Shown here: piece by piece, positions 1 to 8,365 of the stretch | How positions within the stretch are numbered: position 1 is the stretch's first letter | How the letters are laid out: each line of letters starts with the position of its first letter | NCBI GenBank assembly: GCA_964596015.1 | Contig: CAZQSB010000004.1 | Span: forward strand, 1 to 64,000 | Source of the DNA: WJMD01 sp964596015 | Lineage (GTDB): Bacteria; Joyebacterota; Joyebacteria; Joyebacterales; Joyebacteraceae | DNA length: 64,000 nt | Reading direction: 5' to 3' | Made by a program: the position numbers and the translations under genes | Notes under the pieces: model-generated | What the model was told of the DNA's origin: nothing | Seen by the model: the letters and a program-made list of their open reading frames with translations, nothing else | Databases searched by the model: none

Positions 1-71
1 ACGTGGGCCGATCCGCGGCGTGAGTGGGCATCCCGGACACCGACTCCCGCCACCAGAGCCAAGGAGACGTC

Positions 72-1364
72 ATGGCGGAAGAGAAGTGCATGAACCGAGG
101 GTTTGTCGTGATCAGCGCGCTGGTCATCCAGCTGTGTCTGGGCGCGATCTACGCATGGAGTGTCTTCACGCCTCAGCTGAGACTGCCGGTCGCCGAGGGC
201 GGATTCGGGTTCTCGGCAACGCAGACGCAGGCCGTCTTCGCCGTCGGACTCGCGACGTTCGCCATCGTGATGGTGCTGGCCGGGCGATGGCAGGCCAAGG
301 TCGGCCCCCGTATCGTGGCACTGGTGGGCGGCATCACGCTCGGCGCCGGCTACATCCTCGCTAAGTTCTTCGGCGCGTCGTTCGCGGGGCAGGTCATCTG
401 CATCGGCCTCATCGGCGGCGCCGGAATCGGTCTGGCGTACGTCTGTCCGATCGCCTGCGGGATGAAGTGGTTCCCCGACAAGAAGGGGATGATCACCGGG
501 CTCGCAGTCGCCGGCTTCGGATTCGGAGCGCTCATCTGGATCAAGCTCGCCGGTTCGTGGGGCGGTCTCATCCAGTCGATGGGTGTCCTGAACGTCTTCG
601 GGCTCTACGGTGTCATCTTCCTGGTGGCCATATCGCTTGCCAGCCTCGCGATGGTCAACCCGCCGAAGGGATGGTGCCCCGCGGGCTACATTCCGCCGGC
701 GCCCGGGGGCGACAAGAAGAAGGGCATCAGCGGCATCGAGATGGAACCCGGCCGGATGCTCAGGACGCCGCAGTTCTACCTGCTGTGGATCGTCTTCATC
801 TTCAGCGGCATGGCCGGCCTGATGACAATCGGGATCATCAAGCTCTTCGGCATCGACGCGCTGCAGGCCAACGGGATGAGCGTGGTCGAGGCCAGCGCGA
901 TCGCTGGAACGGCGATGGCGGTCTTCTACTCCCTCGCCAACGGTATCGGCCGCATCGTATGGGGCACGCTGAGCGACCGCCTCGGCCGGAAGAAGTCCAT
1001 CTTCCTCATGACGGCCACGCAGGGCGTCATGATGCTGGTCTTCTACTACATGGGCGGAACGCCGTGGCTTCTGTACCTCGGCGCCGCTATCATCGGCTTC
1101 AACTTCGGCGGGAACTTCTCGCTCTTCCCCACGGCGACCGCGGACTTCTTCGGCCCGCAGCACGTGGGGCAGAACTACGGGTGGATGTTCACGGCGTATG
1201 GAGTCGGCGGCATCGTGGGACCGATCATGGCAGGCATGTTCAGAGACCGCGGGGCTGAGGCGGGAGACCTCGCAGCCTGGCTCCCGGCCTTCATCATCAG
1301 CGGCATTCTCTGTCTGGTCGCCGCAGGCATCACGATGGCGACCCGACCGCCCGCCTCGGAGTAG
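72..1364 (+). CDS. MFS transporter, oxalate/formate antiporter (OFA) family-like
   Basis: An inner-membrane secondary transporter of 430 residues with about twelve hydrophobic segments. The first helix carries the IYAWSVF stretch typical of OFA-type carriers. A loop motif SDRLGRKKS sits between the halves and NYGWMFTAYGVGGIVGP lies near the end, as in OxlT relatives. The ATG at 72 is chosen because an AAGGAG ribosome site lies just upstream (60-65); an in-frame ATG at 24 lacks one. OFA carriers move small carboxylates such as oxalate, formate or lactate, but the substrate here cannot be read from sequence. The window starts 71 bases upstream, so its promoter is not visible. A hairpin terminator follows. 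Confidence 0.88.
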   Translation: MAEEKCMNRGFVVISALVIQLCLGAIYAWSVFTPQLRLPVAEGGFGFSATQTQAVFAVGLATFAIVMVLAGRWQAKVGPRIVALVGGITLGAGYILAKFFGASFAGQVICIGLIGGAGIGLAYVCPIACGMKWFPDKKGMITGLAVAGFGFGALIWIKLAGSWGGLIQSMGVLNVFGLYGVIFLVAISLASLAMVNPPKGWCPAGYIPPAPGGDKKKGISGIEMEPGRMLRTPQFYLLWIVFIFSGMAGLMTIGIIKLFGIDALQANGMSVVEASAIAGTAMAVFYSLANGIGRIVWGTLSDRLGRKKSIFLMTATQGVMMLVFYYMGGTPWLLYLGAAIIGFNFGGNFSLFPTATADFFGPQHVGQNYGWMFTAYGVGGIVGPIMAGMFRDRGAEAGDLAAWLPAFIISGILCLVAAGITMATRPPASE

Positions 1365-1408
1365 CGCAGGAGCCCGGTCGGAGCCTCCAGGCAGGGCACG
1401 GCACGCAG

Positions 1409-1447
1409 GCCCGCGGTGACGCGCCACTTCGGCGCGCTGCCGCGGGC
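1409..1447 (+). terminator. Rho-independent-like hairpin after the MFS gene
   Basis: Arms GCCCGCGG (1409-1416) and CCGCGGGC (1440-1447) enclose a second stem CGCGCC/GGCGCG (1420-1425 with 1431-1436). There is no long T tract, so termination strength is uncertain. Confidence 0.55.
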
Positions 1448-1483
1448 TTCGTCGTGCTTGGCGCGGGCTTCGTCGTGCTTGGC
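1442..1483. repeat. Two perfect 21-bp tandem copies
   Basis: Positions 1442-1462 and 1463-1483 are identical, beginning GCGGGCTTCGTC and ending TTGGC. The first copy overlaps the 3' arm of the preceding hairpin. It is one of several intergenic tandem repeats in this window, each with a different unit. Confidence 0.8.
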
Positions 1484-1507
1484 GGGGGAGTGAGGCGGTG
1501 ATAGACT
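1479..1507 (+). promoter_or_regulatory. Weak sigma70-like promoter for the 1551 gene
   Basis: TTGGCG (1479-1484), a 17-base spacer and TAGACT (1502-1507), each 4 of 6 to consensus. The -35 element lies at the end of the second 21-bp repeat copy. Confidence 0.3.
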
Positions 1508-1550
1508 GCCGCCCCGTGAACGCCCGCGGAACCGCATCCTGGAGGAGCGT

Positions 1551-2444
1551 ATGCCCGAGCTGCCGAGAAGAGCCGCCTCCGTCTGCCTCGCTCCGCTTCT
1601 TTTCGTCCTCGTCTCCTGCGCCGCCGACTCCGCCTCGGGTCCGGACGACCCGTTCGCCGACATCGTCGAGACCGATCGGGACAGTCTGGGGTTCTACCTC
1701 GAGTATCCGGACGTGCACGAACTGGCCGTCGACCTCGGCGTCGCCGTCGTGAACCTCGACGACCCGGGAACCTACTTCGCGTTCTACTTTCCGCCCGGAT
1801 TCGAGTCTCAGCGAGAACGCCGCGTGCTCGTGATGCTCCACGGAAGCGACGGCGTCGCGTACCGGAGCTTGCTTCGGATGTCGGGACTGGCCGAGGACGA
1901 GGGGTTCGGCGTCTGCGCCATCCAGTGGGGCTGGCCGCCGACGTGGGACGAAGACTACGTCTATCTCGACCCGGACGAGACGCACGAGATCATCGCGACC
2001 GCGCTCGACTACCTCGCGCACGAGTATGGTGTCGACGAGCACCTTTCCGGGTGGGACGGTTTCAGCATCGCCTCGACCCGCTGCGCCGTCCATGCCCACC
2101 TCGACCGCCACACCGGTACTGACTACTTCTCCTTCTTCATGGCCGTTTCGGGCGGCTGCACGGCGACCTACCCGCCGATGGAGGAACTCCTCGACGGAGC
2201 GTACGGGCCCGAGCCGATCGCCGACAGCCGCTTTTACATGTGGTGCGGCACGGCCGACCTCGACAGCCTGCGCTGCGCGTCGCTCGGCTTCTGCTCGACG
2301 CTCGTTGAGTCCTTGGGCGGCGTCATCGAGCAGTTCGACGTCGCGCCGGACATGGAGCACGCGGACTACTACCTCGAGACGGGCCTCGATTACCGGGAGA
2401 CCGCGGTGGCGCTCTGGAAGAGCATGCCCGCCGCAGGGGAGTAG
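1551..2444 (+). CDS. Lipoprotein, alpha/beta-hydrolase-like (esterase-like)
   Basis: 297 residues. The start follows GGAGGAG with good spacing. The N-terminus is a lipoprotein signal with lipobox LVSC (Cys about residue 23), so the product is probably envelope-anchored. VLVMLHGSDG resembles an oxyanion-hole strand-loop, GFSIAS could be a nucleophile elbow (Ala in the usual last Gly position), and GTADLD and MEHADY could supply Asp and His. That pattern suggests a secreted esterase or PHB-depolymerase-like hydrolase, but I do not recognise a named family. It stands alone between the MFS gene and a secreted phosphoesterase. Confidence 0.6.
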   Translation: MPELPRRAASVCLAPLLFVLVSCAADSASGPDDPFADIVETDRDSLGFYLEYPDVHELAVDLGVAVVNLDDPGTYFAFYFPPGFESQRERRVLVMLHGSDGVAYRSLLRMSGLAEDEGFGVCAIQWGWPPTWDEDYVYLDPDETHEIIATALDYLAHEYGVDEHLSGWDGFSIASTRCAVHAHLDRHTGTDYFSFFMAVSGGCTATYPPMEELLDGAYGPEPIADSRFYMWCGTADLDSLRCASLGFCSTLVESLGGVIEQFDVAPDMEHADYYLETGLDYRETAVALWKSMPAAGE

Positions 2445-2521
2445 TTCCGCAGGCGGCCGTGGCGATTCGAGGCTTTGCTTGACGTCCCGGAGGTATTAGA
2501 CTTATAGTCAAGGAGGACGTC

Positions 2522-4465
2522 ATGGCCCGCCGCGTGCGCCGTGTGTTCAGTCGCCGTTCTCGCTGTACCCTCGTGGCTTCATCGCTTCTGGCGATGGCCA
2601 TCCTGGCGTTCTCCGACATGTCGGGCCCGGACGGGTCCGCCATCGCATCGACCAGACAGGGCGCGTCGTCTGCCGAAGAGTCCGGCATCTTGCGCGACAG
2701 CTTCCGCGCGGTAGGCGGCGTGCCCGTTTCTTCTCCACGCGAGTCGTACTTCTCCACAGAGCTCCTCCAACCCCGCATCGGCCAGCCGGTCCTGAGAGAG
2801 GACGGGGAGACCTTCGTCGCACATCTGGCGCTGGAGGGCCCGTACGACGCCGGGCAGGTCTCCGGGCGGCTCACCGCGCCCGACGGCGTGACCTACCCCC
2901 TCACGACCGTCTCCGTGACGCCCCGCACCGTCGCCGGGAGCGACCTCGAGGTCATGCTCCATCCGACGGCGCTCGGGACGGTCCAGGAAGTCGTTTTCGA
3001 ACTTCCGCCGGGCACGCCCGCGGACCTCTACGGCATCGAGATCGACATGGAAGGAACCATGTACGAGTCGGTGTCCGCCGTGCGGGTCTACGACGCATAC
3101 CCGTTGAGCTGGGGTTTCATCCAGATCACCGACACGCACGTGGGGTACAGCGGCGCGCTCTCGCGACTTGAGTCCCTCGTGACGGAAGCGAACTTCCTGG
3201 ATCCGGAGCTGGTCGTCGTCACCGGCGACCTCTGCGAGCATCAGAATCCGGGAACGGATTGGCCGCAGCAGTTCCTCGGCGCGGTGTCCGAGCTTCACGT
3301 GCCCGTCTATGTCATCCCCGGGAACCACGACTACTACAACGACGGCGAGAGCTACGACTCAGGACAGCCTCTCAGGTACTTCTCGGAGATCAATCGGTTC
3401 CATAACTCGGTCGTCACGCTTGGCGGCGCGCGGTTCTACGGCGTCGATACGCAGTACGACCACGGGCTCTTCCAGTTCTACAGGTGTCACGGTCCGTCGA
3501 CCGCGGCGCTCGACTGGATCGCGGCCGACATCGACGGCCTCGGAGCATCGGACCGCCCGCGGTTCCTTCTGATGCACGGCCCGAACTACGACTGGCTCGT
3601 CTGGAACACGGCGAACGTGTCCTCGGTGCGGGACCTTATGTCCGCTGGTGCGTTCGACCTTGCGCTGGCCGGGCACACCCACCGGTTCGAGACGTTCCTG
3701 AACTCCGGAACCAACTCGCTCGGCCGGAACGACTTCCAGAACGCCGACGACTGGCTGCGGGATGTCGCGTTCCCGGGCTACCCTCTCCATGTTCAGACGT
3801 CCGCGCTGGGCAAGGACGACGGGGACGGCTGCGGTTGGCGGTGGGTGCAGGTCGACGGGACGGACGTCACGTTCTTCTCGGCCGACACGGACGGCGACGG
3901 CTACCGGAACACCGAGTATCCCTGGATGCCGGGAGACCTGGTGTTCTCCGTCGTGTCCGACACGTCAGGTCTCATCACGTCCTCCGTCGAGAACCTCCAT
4001 TACGAGACCTGGTACGACGTCCGTCACTACGTCCCCGCCGACCCGGCGACCGACTACACCGTCTCCGGGGGGATGCTCCTCCGGCGGCTTCAGGACGGGA
4101 CCGTCGTCGTCGCTGTTTCATCGGTGGGGCCTCTGGCGACGTCGGTCGTGACGCTCGAACCGTCGACCGGCATCGAGAACGAGACGTTCGCTCTCCGCAT
4201 CGTCGGCGCCTCGCCGAACCCCTTCAATCCGGCGACGACCATCAGCTTCGAACTGCCCGAGGCGGGGCACGCGGAGCTCGAGGTTTTCTCTGTGACAGGA
4301 CGGCGGATCAGGGAGCTGGTCGACACGCGGCTCGAGGCCGGTCCTCACAGCGTCATCTGGCGGGGAGACGACCGCGACGGGGCATCTGTCGCGAGCGGGG
4401 TCTACTTCGCGCGACTCTGTTCCGGCGGTCGCGAGGCGAGAGCGCGGATGGTCTTCCTGAAGTAG
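2522..4465 (+). CDS. Secreted calcineurin-like metallophosphoesterase with C-terminal FlgD-like sorting domain
   Basis: 647 residues; the ATG has a strong AAGGAGG site 5-11 bases upstream. A signal peptide occupies about residues 10-35. A beta-rich region follows, then a metallophosphoesterase domain (about 195-430) with the metal-ligand blocks ITDTHVG, VVTGDL, PGNHDYY, LLMHGPNYD and GHTHRF. The last 85 residues contain NPFNPATTISFELP, a Gly-Arg turn and SGVYFARL, the pattern of FlgD-like / Por-secretion tail domains used for export or surface attachment in the FCB group. The enzyme is therefore probably exported and hydrolyses an unknown phosphoester. A convergent terminator follows. Confidence 0.85.
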   Translation: MARRVRRVFSRRSRCTLVASSLLAMAILAFSDMSGPDGSAIASTRQGASSAEESGILRDSFRAVGGVPVSSPRESYFSTELLQPRIGQPVLREDGETFVAHLALEGPYDAGQVSGRLTAPDGVTYPLTTVSVTPRTVAGSDLEVMLHPTALGTVQEVVFELPPGTPADLYGIEIDMEGTMYESVSAVRVYDAYPLSWGFIQITDTHVGYSGALSRLESLVTEANFLDPELVVVTGDLCEHQNPGTDWPQQFLGAVSELHVPVYVIPGNHDYYNDGESYDSGQPLRYFSEINRFHNSVVTLGGARFYGVDTQYDHGLFQFYRCHGPSTAALDWIAADIDGLGASDRPRFLLMHGPNYDWLVWNTANVSSVRDLMSAGAFDLALAGHTHRFETFLNSGTNSLGRNDFQNADDWLRDVAFPGYPLHVQTSALGKDDGDGCGWRWVQVDGTDVTFFSADTDGDGYRNTEYPWMPGDLVFSVVSDTSGLITSSVENLHYETWYDVRHYVPADPATDYTVSGGMLLRRLQDGTVVVAVSSVGPLATSVVTLEPSTGIENETFALRIVGASPNPFNPATTISFELPEAGHAELEVFSVTGRRIRELVDTRLEAGPHSVIWRGDDRDGASVASGVYFARLCSGGREARARMVFLK

Positions 4466-4483
4466 CGCCGCACGGCGAAGCGT

Positions 4484-4547
4484 GAAGAGGGGCTTCCCAG
4501 CGCGCGGTCGGGTTTCGGCCCGGGCCGCGGTGGGGGAGCCCCTCTTC
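4484..4547. terminator. Bidirectional terminator between convergent genes
   Basis: GAAGAGGGGCTTCCC (4484-4498) pairs with GGGGAGCCCCTCTTC (4533-4547) over 15 bp with one G-U pair. It lies between the plus-strand phosphoesterase gene and the minus-strand DUF6064-like gene, so it can serve both. Confidence 0.7.
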
Positions 4548-4561
4548 TGTTCATGGGACCC

Positions 4562-5221
4562 TTACGGACGCGGCGAGGGCGGCGTCGGTGTCGCTCGCTC
4601 CTCCTGCTGTCTCAGGAAGACGAGCGCGAACGCGGCGATGCCGGCGACCGCGAGTCCGAAGTCCTGCGGGACTCCGAGGTTGACCGCGGCGCTCGTGCCG
4701 ATGGCGGCCCATATGATCGGTATGACCAGGAGGTACTTCGGGAATCTCGATGAGAAGAAGAGAATGCCGACCGTGAAGATGGTCGTGGGGCAGGGCACGC
4801 CGAAGGTCGGTGAGGCCATGTAGACATGCCCCGCCAGCCGTCCGATGATCGGATAGATGAGAAGCCCGTAGATGATGAGCAGCCAGCCGACGAGCTGACG
4901 TCCCATCGGTGTCGGGCCGAAGCGCACTCTCCCGGCGATGGTTCCCGCCCACAGCAGCAGCGCCGCCTCGATGAGATACATGAGGGCGAACGCCGTCGCG
5001 GCGGGGTTGATGGCCGCGAACTGCATGAAGTGGTACGCGATCGCCATCCAGGCCCAGAGGAAGGCGAGGATGGCCGGAACGGTCCGTCTCGACGTGATGG
5101 GCCGCGTCAGGACCAGCCCGATGGTGATGATCGCCAGTCCCAGCAGCACGAACTGCATCGGCCAGACGGCCGCGTTGTACTCCGCGAAGACCTCAAAGAA
5201 CTCGCTCTGTGTGAAGGGCAT
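4562..5221 (-). CDS. DUF6064-like multi-pass membrane protein
   Basis: 219 residues with about seven hydrophobic segments and a short charged tail rich in Pro and Thr. The N-terminus MPFTQSEFFEVFAEYNAAVW and the helix patterns match what I recall of the DUF6064 family, which has no known function. A GGGAGGT ribosome site precedes the ATG. The gene is transcribed away from the DUF362 gene across a gap that holds a nested inverted repeat. It is not the partner of any recognised transporter. Confidence 0.75.
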   Translation of the reverse strand: MPFTQSEFFEVFAEYNAAVWPMQFVLLGLAIITIGLVLTRPITSRRTVPAILAFLWAWMAIAYHFMQFAAINPAATAFALMYLIEAALLLWAGTIAGRVRFGPTPMGRQLVGWLLIIYGLLIYPIIGRLAGHVYMASPTFGVPCPTTIFTVGILFFSSRFPKYLLVIPIIWAAIGTSAAVNLGVPQDFGLAVAGIAAFALVFLRQQEERATPTPPSPRP

Positions 5222-5265
5222 GTGACCTCCCTCGTTCGGACGCAGCGCCCCGATAACCGAGAACT

Positions 5266-5292
5266 ACCACGCATTTGATACGTGGTCAAATG
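5266..5292. promoter_or_regulatory. Nested inverted repeats in divergent intergenic region
   Basis: ACCACG (5266-5271) pairs with CGTGGT (5281-5286), and CATTTGA (5272-5278) pairs with TCAAATG (5286-5292). The two pairings overlap and exclude each other. The element lies between the divergent DUF6064-like and DUF362 genes and looks like an operator or a switchable hairpin. No bound protein is identified. Confidence 0.45.
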
Positions 5293-5494
5293 ATTTGTGG
5301 GCGGCGTGTTCTGTCGCGGGCCGGCAACGGGCGCGCATGTTCGGGCGGACGGATGTCCGGCGTCCGGCATCCGGCGACGTCCCGTTTGCGTCTTGTCCGG
5401 GCGGCCGTTTGGCGATACTGTGAGCGATACGGTCGCGAGGGGTTCCGTGCGGTCGGCAGACGGCTGCCGGCCACCGTCCCCGGGGAGGCGAGGG

Positions 5495-6877
5495 ATGAAA
5501 GAGATACTGAGTCGTTTCGCGAAGCGCGTCCCGGCGCGTGTTCTTCTGGCGCTCGCGGGCGTCGGCGCGCTGGCCTGGCTTCTCATCCGCTCGGGCACCG
5601 AGCCTCGCCGTCTGAGCTATCCGTGTCAGCAGTCGGCCGCAAGGACCTCATGGATTCTCCTCGCGGCGCCCTTCATCCCCATGCCGCCGCACCGCCGCAG
5701 ACGCATCCGTACGAACCGTCCCATCATCTGGCCCGCCATCATGGCCGCGATCATCCTCGTCGGCATTCTCATCGTTCTCTGGGCCATGGAGGACGGAGGG
5801 ACCTCGGGGGCCGCCGTCAACGACCCGAACTGGCGAAGCGACGTCTGGACCGAGCTCGTGGCGGCTCGGGCGGTCACTCCGGCCATCCCCGGTCGCGTGG
5901 TGCATGTGCGCGACGACGGCGCGACGTTCTGGGATTTCGAGACCGGTTGGTACGGGGACTCCATCGATCAGGAGGTCGTGACCGGGATGGTCGAGGACGG
6001 GCTCACGCGCCTCACGGGCGCCTCGTCCGTGACCGGAGCGTGGTCGCGACTCATCCCGGCGTTCGAGCCGGGGAAGAAGCTCGCCATCAAGGTGAACCTC
6101 AACAACACGCAGTCCGAGACGCCGGGCGACGCCATCGACGCCGTCATCGAGCCCGTGAACGCGCTTCTTGCCGGGCTCATCGAGTTCGGTTTCGAGCCCT
6201 CGGACATCACGGTCTTCGATGTCACCCACGCCGCCCACGACGGCAGGATGCCGGACCGCTTCGCGGAGCGGTGCGACTACGAGGGCGTGAGGTTCGAGGC
6301 GTGGCTCGACAACCCCCGACCGTTCTCCGAGGAGACGGTCTCGTTCAACGCGCCGGGCACCGACATCACGGACCGGCCGCTCGCGCGCTGTCTGGTCGAG
6401 GCAGACTATCTCATCAACCTGCCCATCGCGAAGGCGCACGACTACGCCGGCATGTCCATCGGTTTCAAGAACCACTTCGGCTCCATCGACCGGTGCGACC
6501 TTCTGCATCCTTTCGTGTTCGCGCGCTACGGGGGCACGCGCGAGGACTACAGCCCGCTCGTCGACCTCTACGCCAGCGAGCACATCGGGGGGAAGACGGT
6601 CCTCACCGTCTGCGACGCGCTCTTCGGGAACTGCGAACATCTCTGGTCTGAACCGGTCCCGTGGCCGACGTGCAACGGCGCGCCGAACAGCGTCTACCTC
6701 TCGGCGGACCCGGTCGCGCTCGACTGCGTCGTCGGCGACGCCCTCTCGGCGGCCGGCGACATCCCCGACTGGGCGGACGACTATCTTGTCCTCGCCGAGA
6801 AGGCCGGCATGGGCGAGTATGAGCGCTCCTCGTCCGGAGAGTACGAGGAGATCGAGTACGTTCTGATCGAGCGATAA
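5495..6877 (+). CDS. DUF362 domain protein, membrane-anchored
   Basis: 460 residues from the ATG at 5495, which follows GGGGAGGCGAGGG. The N-terminal segment with LSYPCQQSAA is, as far as I recall, seen in other DUF362 proteins and supports this start over upstream ones. There are hydrophobic segments near residues 15-32 and 75-95, then a DUF362 domain: LAIKVNLNNT, an FDVTHAAHDGR block, LINLPIAKAHDYAGMS and a final SADPVALDCVVGDAL. DUF362 proteins often accompany iron-sulfur or uncharacterised redox proteins, but no CxxCxxC cluster motif is present here. The function is unknown. Confidence 0.75.
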   Translation: MKEILSRFAKRVPARVLLALAGVGALAWLLIRSGTEPRRLSYPCQQSAARTSWILLAAPFIPMPPHRRRRIRTNRPIIWPAIMAAIILVGILIVLWAMEDGGTSGAAVNDPNWRSDVWTELVAARAVTPAIPGRVVHVRDDGATFWDFETGWYGDSIDQEVVTGMVEDGLTRLTGASSVTGAWSRLIPAFEPGKKLAIKVNLNNTQSETPGDAIDAVIEPVNALLAGLIEFGFEPSDITVFDVTHAAHDGRMPDRFAERCDYEGVRFEAWLDNPRPFSEETVSFNAPGTDITDRPLARCLVEADYLINLPIAKAHDYAGMSIGFKNHFGSIDRCDLLHPFVFARYGGTREDYSPLVDLYASEHIGGKTVLTVCDALFGNCEHLWSEPVPWPTCNGAPNSVYLSADPVALDCVVGDALSAAGDIPDWADDYLVLAEKAGMGEYERSSSGEYEEIEYVLIER

Positions 6878-6915
6878 TTGGAGCGCGGCTCCGGGTGGTT
6901 CGACGCCGCGAGTTT

Positions 6916-6934
6916 CGGCCGCCGCAGGCGGCCG
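6916..6934 (+). terminator. Short GC hairpin after the DUF362 gene
   Basis: CGGCCGCC (6916-6923), loop GCA, GGCGGCCG (6927-6934), with no T tract. It may be a weak terminator or mRNA-end stabiliser. Confidence 0.4.
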
Positions 6935-7002
6935 GTGTCTGAGTGCCGCGAAGCACCCGGAGGCGCGCAAGCAAGTGACGACGCTGTGAACGGAGGACCT
7001 CC

Positions 7003-8304
7003 TTGGCACTCTTCGGACGAGGAAAGCGGCAGAGAACGCTCGTGATCGGTCTGGACGGTGTCCCGTACCCGCTCATCAACAGGCTCGCCGACGACGGCAT
7101 CATGCCGAACGTGGCGAGGCTCAAGGGCATGGGGCATCTCTCGAAGATGAAGGTGACGCTGCCCGAGATCTCCGCCGTGAGCTGGCCCAGCTTCATGACG
7201 GGGACGAACCCGGGAACCCACGGCATCTTCGGCTTCGTCGACCCCAAGCCGGGGAGCTACGACATCCGCTTCCCGAACTTCAGGGACCTGAAGGCGCCGA
7301 CCATCTGGGACCGGCTGGGGAAGCGGAAGAAGACGAGCGTCGTCATCAATCAGCCGTCGACCTATCCGGCGCGCGAGATCCCGGGAACGCTGGTCGCGGG
7401 CTTTGTGGCGCTGAGCCTCAAGAAGGCCGTCTGGCCGCCGAAGATCGCCGACGACCTCGACAACGCGGGCTACGAGATCGACATCGACACGAGGCAGGCG
7501 CGCGAGGACCACGAGTACCTCATGAGGGCGCTCCACGAGACGCTCGAGGGGCGGATGGCCGCGGTCGACCTTCTCTGGGACGGCGACTGGGACCTCTTCG
7601 AGGTCGTGGTGACCGGCACCGACAGGCTCCAGCACTACATCTGGGCCGCCTACGACGACGCCTCGCACGAGTACCACACGCCGTTCCTCGAATACTACGG
7701 CCGCGTCGATGACTTCATCGGACGGATGTTCGACCGCTTTCAGGACGTGTCCGGCAGGGAGGAGGAGGGCGAGGGGTTCTTCATGCTCTCCGACCACGGG
7801 TTCTGCGGGATCATTCAGGAGGTGCGCATCGCCCGATGGCTGATGGACAACGGCTACCTCTCGTTCGAGACCGACGAACCGAAGTCGCTGGAGGACATCT
7901 CGACCGACTCCAGGGCGTTCGTCCTCGACCCCGGTCGCATCTACCTGAACCGCAAGGGACGTTTTCCGAAGGGCTCTGTGGACGACGACTCGGCGCGGGC
8001 TATCCTCGAGGAGATCAAGTCGGGACTTCTCGAACTCTGCTACGGAGAACAGCCCGTCATCGAGCGTGTCTTCATGCGTGATGAGGTCTACTCCGGCCCG
8101 GAGACGCCGAACGCTCCCGACATGATCCCTGTCGGCCACCATGGGTTCGACCTCAAGGGAACCATCAGGGAGAAGGACGTCTTCGGCCGCACGAACCTGA
8201 CGGGCATGCACACGTGGGACGAGGCGTTCTTCTGGTCGAAGGACGCGCCGCCGGACGACCTGAACATCACGGAGCTGGCGGGCATCATCGAGGCCACGCT
8301 CTGA
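7003..8304 (+). CDS. Alkaline phosphatase superfamily phosphodiesterase (type I phosphodiesterase-like), cytoplasmic form
   Basis: 433 residues starting with TTG, chosen because GGAGGACCTCC ends just before it and no ATG fits. The family signature is complete: LVIGLDGVPYPL near the N-terminus (metal Asp), AVSWPSFMTGTNPGTHGIFGF (nucleophile block), DRLQHYIW, LSDHGFCG, GRIYLNRKGRF and a final VGHHGFD. No signal peptide or membrane helix is visible, unlike the two paralogues at 15934 and 18262. Members hydrolyse phosphodiesters, nucleotides or sugar phosphates; the substrate is unknown. It stands alone between the DUF362 and serine-hydrolase genes. Confidence 0.82.
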   Translation: MALFGRGKRQRTLVIGLDGVPYPLINRLADDGIMPNVARLKGMGHLSKMKVTLPEISAVSWPSFMTGTNPGTHGIFGFVDPKPGSYDIRFPNFRDLKAPTIWDRLGKRKKTSVVINQPSTYPAREIPGTLVAGFVALSLKKAVWPPKIADDLDNAGYEIDIDTRQAREDHEYLMRALHETLEGRMAAVDLLWDGDWDLFEVVVTGTDRLQHYIWAAYDDASHEYHTPFLEYYGRVDDFIGRMFDRFQDVSGREEEGEGFFMLSDHGFCGIIQEVRIARWLMDNGYLSFETDEPKSLEDISTDSRAFVLDPGRIYLNRKGRFPKGSVDDDSARAILEEIKSGLLELCYGEQPVIERVFMRDEVYSGPETPNAPDMIPVGHHGFDLKGTIREKDVFGRTNLTGMHTWDEAFFWSKDAPPDDLNITELAGIIEATL

Positions 8305-8365
8305 GAGAGCGTTCCTGCGATGAGACACGCCGGTCGCGGCTCAGCTTCCAGCCCGGGAGAAACCC

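Noticed and set aside
2479..2508. TTGACG-N18-TATAGT upstream of the secreted phosphoesterase
   Set aside because: The predicted start (about 2515) would fall inside the ribosome site at 2511-2516, so it is either misplaced or chance.
6890..6960. GGTTCGAC resembling a tRNA T-loop
   Set aside because: No matching acceptor stem, anticodon stem or CCA region around it.
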